Below, piece by piece: positions 4,862 to 11,473 of a stretch of DNA of 13,996 bases. Source of the stretch: Patescibacteria group bacterium (GTDB taxonomy: Bacteria; Patescibacteriota; Minisyncoccia; Phycocordibacterales; GWA1-40-21). The stretch spans positions 1 through 13,996 of the forward strand of contig JAGXAA010000017.1 of NCBI GenBank assembly GCA_018971765.1, read 5' to 3'. Under the pieces are notes generated by a model. That model was given only the letters and a program-made list of their open reading frames with translations, made no database searches and was not told the origin of the DNA. Position 1 is the stretch's first letter; each line of letters starts with the position of its first letter. The position numbers and the translations under genes are program-made.

Positions 4862-6529
4862 TTAATAATCCATCCCGCCCATGCCTCCCATACCGCCGGG
4901 CATCGCGCCGCCACTCTTATCTTCTTTCGGTTCATCGGCAATCGCCACTTCCGTCGTGAGCAAGATCGCGGCGGCGGAAGCGGCGTTTTGCAGTCCGCTT
5001 CTCGTCACCTTAACTGGGTCAATAATTCCCGCAGAGAGCATATCCGAGACCATTTCATCTTTAAGCGCGTCATATCCGCCGTTGCCTCTTTTGTTTCTTA
5101 TGTTTTCAACAATGACCCCGTCGTCTTTTCCGGCGTTAACGGCAATCTGGCGAAGCGGAGCTTCTATCGCTTTCAAAACAATGTTAAATCCGGCTTCAAA
5201 CTCTTTACTCCCGAATTCTTTGCTTTTTATTTTTCCCGCTTTTATCCACTCTCTGACTTTCTCTCCGGCTTTGATGAAAGCCGTTCCTCCGCCGGCCACG
5301 ACGCCTTCTTCAATCGCCGCTTTCGTGGCGTTGACCGCGTCCTCGACTTTCAATTTCAAATATTTCATCTCGGTTTCCGTCGCCGCTCCAACACGAATAA
5401 CCGCGACGCCGCCGACAAGCTTCGCTATTCTCTCGTCCAGTTTTTCCGCGTCGTATTTTGAATCGGTCGCCTCTTTTTGTTTTCTTAATTGAGAAATTCT
5501 CGCTTCAATTTCCGACTTTTTGCCTTTTCCGCCAACCACAGTGGTGTTATCTTTGGTCGCTATGATTTTGTTCGCTCTCCCTAGCATTGAGATGGTCGCT
5601 TTATCCAACTTGATGCCAACCTCCTCGGAAATTACCTGCCCTCCGACCGTCACGGCAATGTCAGCCAGCATTTCCTTTTTCCTGTCGCCGTATCCGGGCG
5701 CTTTGACCGCCAAGACATTGAAGGCCCCTCGGAGCTTATTGACCACGAATGTCGCCAGCGCCTCGCCGTCGACATCATCGGCGATAATGACTAATTCCTT
5801 TTTCCCGCTCTGCGCCATACTTTCCAAAAGCGGCAATATTTCTTTAATCGTGGAAATTTTCTTGTCGGTAATCAAGATGAGAGGGTCGTTATATTCAGCT
5901 TCCATTCTCTCCGCGTTCGTTATCATATAAGGGGAAACATATCCTTTATCAAACTGAAGTCCCATCGTCACTTCCGAATCAATCCCCACCGATTGCGACT
6001 CCTCAACCGTCACTACTCCGTCTTTCCCAACCTTGTCTATAGTGTCGGCGATAATTTTTCCGACTTCTTCGGACTCCGCGGATATGGTGGCGACTTGCCT
6101 GATCTCGTCTTTGCTTTTTATTGGTTTGGCGATGTCTTTGAGAGCGGATACCACTTCATCCGCCGCGCTCTCGATGCCTGCTTTCACGCCCATCGCGCTC
6201 ACCCCCATCGTCGTGTATTTCATCCCCTCGGCGACAATCGCTTGCGTCAAGATGACGGAAGTGGTCGTCCCGTCTCCGGCGACATCGTTCGTTTTCGTCG
6301 CCACTTCTTTGGCGATTTCCGCTCCCATATTTTCAAATTTATTCTTAAGAGTAATGTCTTTGGCGATAGTGACGCCGTCGTTCGTGATGGTCGGCGCGCC
6401 GTAGCCCTTGTCCAAGACGACATTCCTGCCTCTTGGACCGATTGTGATTTTTACCGCGTCGGAAACGGCGTCAACTCCTCTCTTCAAGGTCTTGCGCGCG
6501 TCTTCGTTGAAAATTATTTGTTTGCTCAT
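4862..6529 (-). CDS. groEL: Chaperonin GroEL (Hsp60)
   Basis: GroEL forms the double-ring ATP-driven folding chamber and works with the GroES lid. The 555-residue product is full length. The N-terminus (MSKQIIFNEDARKTLKRGVD) and the ATP-binding loop GDGTTTS (residues 85-91) are conserved. The hinge and intermediate-domain signature EEGVVAGGGTAF is also conserved. The tail ends in the typical Gly-Gly-Met repeats, GGMGGMGGMDY. It is the second gene of the groES-groEL operon, about 100 bp after groES. No Shine-Dalgarno sequence is seen before the ATG at 6529. The spacer carries an inverted repeat that may lower or balance read-through between the two genes. Regulation would be through the promoter and CIRCE-like site upstream of groES. 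Confidence 0.99.
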   Translation of the reverse strand: MSKQIIFNEDARKTLKRGVDAVSDAVKITIGPRGRNVVLDKGYGAPTITNDGVTIAKDITLKNKFENMGAEIAKEVATKTNDVAGDGTTTSVILTQAIVAEGMKYTTMGVSAMGVKAGIESAADEVVSALKDIAKPIKSKDEIRQVATISAESEEVGKIIADTIDKVGKDGVVTVEESQSVGIDSEVTMGLQFDKGYVSPYMITNAERMEAEYNDPLILITDKKISTIKEILPLLESMAQSGKKELVIIADDVDGEALATFVVNKLRGAFNVLAVKAPGYGDRKKEMLADIAVTVGGQVISEEVGIKLDKATISMLGRANKIIATKDNTTVVGGKGKKSEIEARISQLRKQKEATDSKYDAEKLDERIAKLVGGVAVIRVGAATETEMKYLKLKVEDAVNATKAAIEEGVVAGGGTAFIKAGEKVREWIKAGKIKSKEFGSKEFEAGFNIVLKAIEAPLRQIAVNAGKDDGVIVENIRNKRGNGGYDALKDEMVSDMLSAGIIDPVKVTRSGLQNAASAAAILLTTEVAIADEPKEDKSGGAMPGGMGGMGGMDY

Positions 6530-6541
6530 ATTTTTATATCA

Positions 6542-6630
6542 GGTTTTAGGTTATAGGTGTTAGGTCTTAGGGAAAGATTTTCAGAAGAAATTATTTTGAT
6601 ATTTCTTTCTTACCTAAAACCTATAACCTG
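6542..6630. repeat. Imperfect heptamer repeats with an inverted copy in the groES-groEL spacer
   Basis: Four consecutive 7-mers occupy 6542-6569: GGTTTTA, GGTTATA, GGTGTTA and GGTCTTA, followed by GG. The segment 6612-6630 is their inverse: read on the other strand it is CAGGTTATAGGTTTTAGGT. It can pair with 6549-6565 with a single mismatch in 17, forming a long hairpin around about 45 nt. This nearly fills the groES-groEL spacer. It may tune downstream expression or protect the groES mRNA end, or it may be a member of a dispersed intergenic repeat family. Confidence 0.7.
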
Positions 6631-6631
6631 T

Positions 6632-6961
6632 TTATTTAATTATTGCTAAAATATTATCCTCCTTAACGATTAAAAACTCCTCGTCGTTGACCTTTATCTC
6701 ATCATAACCATATTTGGAAAAAACAACAGTGTCGCCCACTTTGACGTTGATGGGGATAAGTTTGCCGTCAATGTATTTTCCTTCTCCAACCGCGACCACT
6801 TTGCCCTGCTCGGGCTTTTCTTTGTCCACCGTGTCGGGAATAAAAATGCCGGAAGCCGTCTTTGATCCGTTCTTGTCTTCGGAAACTTTCAACAACACTC
6901 TGTCTCCCAAAGGGATTATCTTATTCGCATTTTCTGATAAATTCGAATTTTGTTTTTTCAT
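6632..6961 (-). CDS. groES: Co-chaperonin GroES (Hsp10)
   Basis: GroES is the heptameric lid of the GroEL chamber. The 109-residue product contains the family start IIPLGDRVLLK (about 15-25). The mobile loop GSKTASGIFIPDT (32-44) binds GroEL. The VVAVGEGKYIDGK beta-hairpin roof region and the VGDTVVFSKYGYDEIK strand also match. It is about 14 residues longer at the N-terminus than typical GroES (MKKQNSNLSENANK). No other Met or better start was found, so the extension is probably real. It is the first gene of the groES-groEL operon, with a sigma70-type promoter and an imperfect CIRCE-like site upstream. The leader is AT-rich and lacks a Shine-Dalgarno sequence. Confidence 0.98.
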   Translation of the reverse strand: MKKQNSNLSENANKIIPLGDRVLLKVSEDKNGSKTASGIFIPDTVDKEKPEQGKVVAVGEGKYIDGKLIPINVKVGDTVVFSKYGYDEIKVNDEEFLIVKEDNILAIIK

Positions 6962-6992
6962 AAATATAATTTTTAATAATAAATTAAACTAA

Positions 6993-7019
6993 TAAACGAC
7001 CTGAATGATCAAGTGCTAT
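6993..7019 (-). promoter_or_regulatory. Degenerate CIRCE-like operator upstream of groES
   Basis: The left half ATAGCACTT (7011-7019, minus strand) matches seven of nine positions of the CIRCE half TTAGCACTC. After the canonical 9-nt spacer, the right half at 6993-7001 (GGTCGTTTA) matches only four of nine positions of GAGTGCTAA. The location, over the predicted start of groES transcription, is where HrcA-controlled CIRCE sites normally lie. It could be a weakened HrcA site or a chance half-site. Confidence 0.35.
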
Positions 7020-7021
7020 CT

Positions 7022-7049
7022 AGTATATGAATATTATCTTCAATGTCAA
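7022..7049 (-). promoter_or_regulatory. groES-groEL promoter
   Basis: TTGACA (7044-7049, perfect) and TATACT (7022-7027, five of six) are spaced by 16 nt on the minus strand. Transcription would start near 7015, inside the CIRCE-like left half, giving a leader of about 54 nt to the groES ATG. Confidence 0.7.
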
Positions 7050-7141
7050 AAATTTCTTAATTCTCCTTTATTTCCCGGCAACCTGTCGCTTAAAACCTGC
7101 CCGCCTGCCACGATTACCGTCGGAATATGTCTGGAGGGCAA
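7046..7141 (-). other. GC-rich island with a 31-codon open frame
   Basis: Within the AT-rich divergent region, about 7075-7145 is markedly GC-rich. On the minus strand, a TTG at 7141 opens 31 codons reading PSRHIPTVIVAGGQVLSDRL and then Pro-Gly-Asn-Lys-Gly-Glu-Leu, with a TGA overlapping the groES -35 box. The alternating hydrophobic stretch looks protein-like. However, no ATG is present, and the motif GGCAACCT occurs at both edges (7078-7085 and 7138-7145), which could suggest a mobile or structured element. I cannot name it. Confidence 0.3.
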
Positions 7142-7155
7142 CCTTTTTCTTTAAA

Positions 7156-7184
7156 TTGCTTTTTTTAAGGACTTCTGATATATT
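7156..7184 (+). promoter_or_regulatory. secG promoter, likely leaderless
   Basis: TTGCTT (7156-7161), a 17-nt spacer and TATATT (7179-7184), preceded by TG at 7176-7177, form a good extended -10 promoter. The predicted start site, about 7 nt past the -10, falls on or next to the secG ATG at 7192, so the mRNA would be leaderless. Confidence 0.6.
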
Positions 7185-7191
7185 GTTTTGA

Positions 7192-7425
7192 ATGAAAATA
7201 CTGTCCGGCATATTGCCTTACGCACAAATCGGGCTTTCCGCGCTTCTTATCGCCTTGATATTATTGCAGAAAACGGGAGCGGGAGTCGGCGGAGCGTTCG
7301 GAGGAGGAGACAGCTTCAGCTCCGGCTTCCATACGAGAAGAGGATTTGAAAAGACATTATTCCGCTTGACCATAGCGGTCGGCGCGCTTTTTGCAGTATC
7401 CGCTTTCTTGGCATTCATTGTGTAA
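7192..7425 (+). CDS. secG: Preprotein translocase subunit SecG
   Basis: SecG is the small membrane subunit of the SecYEG protein-export channel. The 77-residue product has two membrane segments (about 5-25 and 56-76). Between them is the family loop LLQKTGAGVGGAFGGGDSFSSGFHTRRG, a glycine-rich stretch followed by Arg-Arg-Gly (described here in two parts: residues 25-40 and 41-51). Length and topology are standard. It starts the plus-strand gene group opposite groES. The -10 element ends 7 nt before the ATG, and no ribosome-binding site is visible, so leaderless translation is likely. The next gene begins about 105 bp later and encodes an exported binding protein, but a common transcript is not certain. 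Confidence 0.93.
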   Translation: MKILSGILPYAQIGLSALLIALILLQKTGAGVGGAFGGGDSFSSGFHTRRGFEKTLFRLTIAVGALFAVSAFLAFIV

Positions 7426-7450
7426 TATTGCGATTGCGTAAAATAATCCG

Positions 7451-7487
7451 ATCTTGAACAAATCTTGAACGAATTCAAATTTGAATT
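7451..7487. repeat. Short direct repeat and 16-bp palindrome before the binding-protein gene
   Basis: ATCTTGAAC occurs at 7451-7459 and again at 7462-7470. It is followed by the perfect palindrome AATTCAAATTTGAATT at 7472-7487. The arrangement sits 44 bp upstream of the GTG start of the binding protein. It could be an operator. In AT-rich DNA, chance palindromes of this type are possible. Confidence 0.4.
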
Positions 7488-7530
7488 TTAATTGAAGATT
7501 TGAAAAAATTATAAAAACTGATAAAAATTC

Positions 7531-9318
7531 GTGAAAGAAGGAAAAGGCAAAATTTTAAATAAGAGCAAAAAAAACGCGCTGGAAATCATTTCTTCGTTTT
7601 CCGTAACGGAAAAAATAATATTTTATTTTTTTCTGGCTATTTTCGCCGTCTCAAGTTTTCTTCTGTTGTGGAAAGTGAATCAGTCTTTTATGGTTGAATT
7701 CCCCGCCTATGGCGGACAATTGAAAGAAGGCGTCATCGGCTCTCCCAGATTCATAAATCCGATACTGGCAATGAATGACGCCGACAGAGATATGACTTCG
7801 CTCATATATTCGGGGCTTATGAAATCAAATTCCAAAGGAAACCTTGTTCCCGACCTCGCGGAAAGCTACGATATTTCAAAAGACGGCCTTATCTATCATT
7901 TCAAGCTGAAAGACAATATTTATTTTCACAATGGAGAAAAAGTGACGACCGATGACGTCGAATTTACGATAAACAAAACTCAGGACCCGGCGATGAAAAG
8001 TCCCAAAAGCGCCAACTGGGATGGCGTAGCCGTGAAAAAAATAAACGACAGAGAAATCGAATTTGTCTTAAAACAGCCTTATTCCCCTTTTTTGGAAAAC
8101 ACCACTCTGGGAATTCTACCCAAGAAAATATGGGCTAATTTTGACAATGATCAGTTTTCTTTCAGTCTTTTCAATATAGAACCCATCGGCTCGGGACCTT
8201 ATAAAGTCAAGAGCTTGAAGAAAGACTCTTATGGGATACCGACATATTACACCCTCGTTTCTTTTGACAAATATGTTTTCGGCGCGCCGCACATAAAAAA
8301 TCTTCTGGTGAATTTCTATCAAAACGAAAAATCATTGATAGACGCTTTCAACCGGCGCGACATAGAAAGCATAAGCGCAATTTCTTCCCAAGACGCGGAA
8401 GCGTTGAAAAAAGAAAGAGGGTTCAGGATAATCAGGGCGCCGCTTCCAAGAATATTCGGAGTGTTTTTCAATCAAAGCCAGTCGCCCGTCCTCGCCGACA
8501 AAGAAGTGAGGGAAGCCTTGAATGAAGCGATTGATAAAAACAGAATAGTCAAAGAAGTTTTAAACGGCTATGGGATAGAAATAGATTCGCCCATACCGCC
8601 CGACTTGATGGAAACCGCGAATAACGCCGACAACGCGCCAGACGGCAAAACGGACGACGGCGCGGGAAAAATCGAGCGGGCTTCGGCTCTGCTTCAAAAA
8701 AGCGGATGGAAGATGAATGAAAAAGAAAAAATCCTTGAAAAAAAAGTGAAAAATGAAATGGAGCAGCTTCGCTTTTCAATTTCCACGTCAAACACTCCCG
8801 AACTTAAAAAAGCCGCCGAAATCGTGAAAGAAGAATGGGAGAAGTTGGGAGCTAAAGTCGAAGTGAAGATTTTTGAAGCGGGAGACTTGAATCAAAATGT
8901 GATAAGGCCGAGAAAATACGACGCTCTTCTGTTCGGAGAGATTGTGGGACGAGATCTCGATTTGTTCGCTTTTTGGCACTCTTCCCAACGCAAAGATCCG
9001 GGTCTCAACATCGCACTTTATGCCAATTCAAAAGCGGATAAATTGCTGGAAGATGCCCGCAAAACCGAAGACGTAAGCGAGAAAATGAAAAAATATCAGC
9101 AATTTGAAGATGAAATCGCAAAAGATTTTCCCGCCGTATTTTTGTATTCTCCCGATTTTATTTATATAATTCCAGAAAAGGTAAAAGGCTATTCCGCGGA
9201 CCAAGTGATAACGCCGGCTGACAGGTTCTTAAACGTGAGCGAATGGTTTATAGACACCGAAAAAGTTTGGAAGATATTCGCCGGCGATAAAATAAGCAAA
9301 AAGATATCTGAAAATTAA
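7531..9318 (+). CDS. Oligopeptide ABC transporter substrate-binding protein (SBP_bac_5 family)
   Basis: Proteins of this family (OppA/DppA-like) capture peptides or other solutes outside the membrane for an ABC importer. The 595-residue product starts at GTG. A single membrane anchor lies at about 29-47. The family pattern begins at about residue 60 with GGQLKEGVIGSPRFINPIL. SGLMKSNSKGNLVPDLAESY and VTTDDVEFTINK follow, and a second lobe contains VREALNEAIDKNRIVKEVL. I see no cysteine in the protein, so it is not a lipoprotein and must be held by its N-terminal helix. No permease or ATPase genes lie within the window. The substrate cannot be read from sequence. No ribosome-binding site is evident before the GTG. 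Confidence 0.95.
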   Translation: MKEGKGKILNKSKKNALEIISSFSVTEKIIFYFFLAIFAVSSFLLLWKVNQSFMVEFPAYGGQLKEGVIGSPRFINPILAMNDADRDMTSLIYSGLMKSNSKGNLVPDLAESYDISKDGLIYHFKLKDNIYFHNGEKVTTDDVEFTINKTQDPAMKSPKSANWDGVAVKKINDREIEFVLKQPYSPFLENTTLGILPKKIWANFDNDQFSFSLFNIEPIGSGPYKVKSLKKDSYGIPTYYTLVSFDKYVFGAPHIKNLLVNFYQNEKSLIDAFNRRDIESISAISSQDAEALKKERGFRIIRAPLPRIFGVFFNQSQSPVLADKEVREALNEAIDKNRIVKEVLNGYGIEIDSPIPPDLMETANNADNAPDGKTDDGAGKIERASALLQKSGWKMNEKEKILEKKVKNEMEQLRFSISTSNTPELKKAAEIVKEEWEKLGAKVEVKIFEAGDLNQNVIRPRKYDALLFGEIVGRDLDLFAFWHSSQRKDPGLNIALYANSKADKLLEDARKTEDVSEKMKKYQQFEDEIAKDFPAVFLYSPDFIYIIPEKVKGYSADQVITPADRFLNVSEWFIDTEKVWKIFAGDKISKKISEN

Positions 9319-9374
9319 AAAAGGTTGAACGGTTAAAATACTCTTGCGAAAGAAAAATTAAATAAAAAAAAATA

Positions 9375-11342
9375 ATGACACACATGGACAAAGAAAATTC
9401 AATGCGCCAAACAGCGAACAAAGTCGGGGACGGGTCAGTTCCTAGAACGGCGGCGGGAACTCATTATTCGGCTCGACAGACAGGATTTAGGCGCGAAACG
9501 GCTTCGGGAAACACAAGAATGGCAAATCAAATTCATAGCCGTCCGCATTCAGTATTAAGAAGAGGGATTGGAGAAAGAGGCCGACGGATGCCGCGCCGAA
9601 GCGCGCCGCGAAGATCTCCGCCTTTCGGCCAGAAGAAAGAAGACGACGTCATTCCGCCTCTCGACAACGACACGGTAAGAATAATCACGCTTGGAGGAGT
9701 GGAAGAAATAGGAAAAAATATGACGGCAATCGAATTCAAAAACGACATTATTGTCGTGGATATTGGATTTGTCTTCAAAGAAGAAAGCACGCCGGGCATT
9801 GATTATATTTTGCCAAACACGAAATATCTTGAGGAAAGAAAAAATAAAATCAGAGCTGTCATTATCACCCACGGGCATTTGGACCACATAGGCGGAATCC
9901 CCTACATAATGGATAGGATCGGCAATCCGCCGATTTACACCAGAAACCTTTCCGCGATTATGATAAGGAAAAGGCAAACGGAATTCCCGCACCTGCCGAA
10001 CTTGGACATCAGAGTCGTTGAAAAGAAAGAGACGATAAGAGTCGGAGAGTTGCCGATTCGTTTCTTCTCCGTCTCTCACACGATTCCGGATTCAATGGGT
10101 CTGATAATAGAAACCCCTTACGGTTCGATCGTAACGCCGGGCGACTACAAACTCGATCACACTGACGGCATACCCACGGAAGAGGAAGAGGAAGAGTATG
10201 GAGTTTTTGAAAAAGAAAAAGTCCTTCTTCTGATGTCCGATTCGACTAATATTGAAAACCCCGGATTTTCCACGCCGGAAAAATTGGTCCACAAAAATTT
10301 GGAAGAAATAATCAAGAGCATAAAGGGGCGATTGATTATCGGCACATTCGCTTCGCAACTCGAAAGAATGGTCAAAATCATAGAAATCGCCGAAAAGTAC
10401 GGCAAGAAAATCGTCGTGGAAGGCAGAAGTATGAAGACTAACATCGAAATAGCCACTCTTGCCGGCATACTTAAAGTCAAAAAAGACACCATAATTTCAT
10501 CTCAAGACGCGGACGGCATCCCGCCGGACAGAATAGTCGTTTTGGCGACGGGCGCCCAAGGAGAAGAATTCGCCGCTCTTATGAGAATGGCGACAAAAAG
10601 CCACAAGTTTTTGAGGATAAACGAAAGGGACACCGTTCTTCTTTCATCTTCAATCGTCCCGGGCAATGAAAAAACAGTCGCCAGACTTAAAGACAACCTC
10701 TCGCGACAAGGAGCGAAAATTATTCATTACCGCACATCGGATGTTTACATACACTCAAGCGGACACGGCAACAGAGGAGAAATAGAGTGGCTTCACAGAA
10801 AGATCAAATCTAAGTTTTTCATCCCGATTCACGGACATCATTATATGGTCCGTCTCCACAGCGAGCTGGCCGAAAACCTCGGAATGCCCAAGAAAAACAT
10901 CGCGATACCCGACAACGGCTCAATAATGGAAATCCGAAATAAGGGCGCAGAAATGGTGAAATTGGAACAAAAAGCGCCTTCGGGACTCGTTATGGTGGAC
11001 GGCTTTTCCATCGGCGATGTGCAAGAAGTCGTCATCAGAGACAGACAAATGCTCGCTCAAGACGGAATGTTCGTCATTGTCGCGATAATCAACACCACGA
11101 CCGGCAAATTGAAAAAATCTCCGGATATCATCTCGCGCGGCTTCATTTATTTGAGAGAATCTCAGGAGCTTTTGAGAGACGCGAGATTGATAATAAAAAA
11201 AACGATAGAGGACGAGACCGCCGGAATGAATCCTATAGATTTCGATTTTTTGAAAGGAATCGTCACGGACCAGTTAAGCAAATTCCTGTTCCAAAAAACC
11301 GCAAAGCATCCGATCGTGATGCCGGTCTTGATTGGAGTCTGA
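9375..11342 (+). CDS. rnj: Ribonuclease J (metallo-beta-lactamase/beta-CASP RNase)
   Basis: RNase J acts in mRNA decay and rRNA maturation as a 5'-3' exonuclease and endonuclease. The zinc motif HGHLDH is at residues 166-171. Further metal-site residues follow: His235 in SVSHTIPDS and Asp257 in TPGDYKLD. The beta-CASP part ends in VYIHSSGHGNRGE (His460, His464), and FIPIHGHHY (His486, His488) lies further on. The C-terminal domain reaches the end near residue 655. The family length is about 555 residues. The excess is an N-terminal tail of about 95 residues, rich in Arg, Ser, Pro and Gln, likely disordered and possibly RNA-binding. ATGs at codons 1, 4 and 10 are all possible starts, and none has a ribosome-binding site. 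The stop is TGA. It follows the binding-protein gene by 56 bp. Confidence 0.97.
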   Translation: MTHMDKENSMRQTANKVGDGSVPRTAAGTHYSARQTGFRRETASGNTRMANQIHSRPHSVLRRGIGERGRRMPRRSAPRRSPPFGQKKEDDVIPPLDNDTVRIITLGGVEEIGKNMTAIEFKNDIIVVDIGFVFKEESTPGIDYILPNTKYLEERKNKIRAVIITHGHLDHIGGIPYIMDRIGNPPIYTRNLSAIMIRKRQTEFPHLPNLDIRVVEKKETIRVGELPIRFFSVSHTIPDSMGLIIETPYGSIVTPGDYKLDHTDGIPTEEEEEEYGVFEKEKVLLLMSDSTNIENPGFSTPEKLVHKNLEEIIKSIKGRLIIGTFASQLERMVKIIEIAEKYGKKIVVEGRSMKTNIEIATLAGILKVKKDTIISSQDADGIPPDRIVVLATGAQGEEFAALMRMATKSHKFLRINERDTVLLSSSIVPGNEKTVARLKDNLSRQGAKIIHYRTSDVYIHSSGHGNRGEIEWLHRKIKSKFFIPIHGHHYMVRLHSELAENLGMPKKNIAIPDNGSIMEIRNKGAEMVKLEQKAPSGLVMVDGFSIGDVQEVVIRDRQMLAQDGMFVIVAIINTTTGKLKKSPDIISRGFIYLRESQELLRDARLIIKKTIEDETAGMNPIDFDFLKGIVTDQLSKFLFQKTAKHPIVMPVLIGV

Positions 11343-11352
11343 TGCTAAGAGG

Positions 11353-11443
11353 AAAGTCCATTAAAGTCATAAAGTCGAAGATAAGAGAATGATTTTTGAT
11401 TATGTTTTTGCTTTAAGGATTTTCAACTTTGCGGACTTTATGA
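11353..11443. repeat. AAAGTC repeats with inverted copy after rnj
   Basis: AAAGTC occurs three times at 11353-11376. TCATAAAGTC (11367-11376) is matched by its exact reverse complement at 11434-11443, around a 57-nt interval. The same layout, short imperfect repeats followed by an inverted copy, is seen in the groES-groEL spacer with a different unit. It may act as an mRNA 3' structure for rnj. The right arm overlaps the -35 region of the following gene. Confidence 0.55.
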
Positions 11444-11458
11444 AATTAACAATATTTC

Positions 11459-11467
11459 TGCTAAAAT
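11459..11467 (+). promoter_or_regulatory. Extended -10 promoter of the MFS gene, likely leaderless
   Basis: TGCTAAAAT is an extended -10 element (TGnTAAAAT) ending 6 nt before the ATG at 11474. The predicted transcription start falls on the start codon, and no ribosome-binding site is present. A -35 box is weak (TTATGA at 11438-11443, 18-nt spacer). Confidence 0.6.
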
Positions 11468-11473
11468 AGCGGT

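Noticed and set aside
4881..6556. Long open frames (up to 203 codons) on the plus strand opposite groEL
   Set aside because: They are antisense shadows of a highly conserved gene with strong codon bias and show no recognisable protein.
6542..6571. CRISPR or telomere interpretation of the GGTnnTA heptamers
   Set aside because: There are no spacers, only about four imperfect units, and the site is internal between co-transcribed groES and groEL.
7060..7150. SRP RNA, 6S RNA or tmRNA in the GC-rich island
   Set aside because: I could not find the SRP core GGTCAGG/GGAAGC motif, a tmRNA tag frame with an alanine end, or a long 6S-like hairpin.
9533..10696. Minus-strand open frames opposite rnj
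   Set aside because: They mirror the RNase J codons; rnj has all catalytic motifs in frame.
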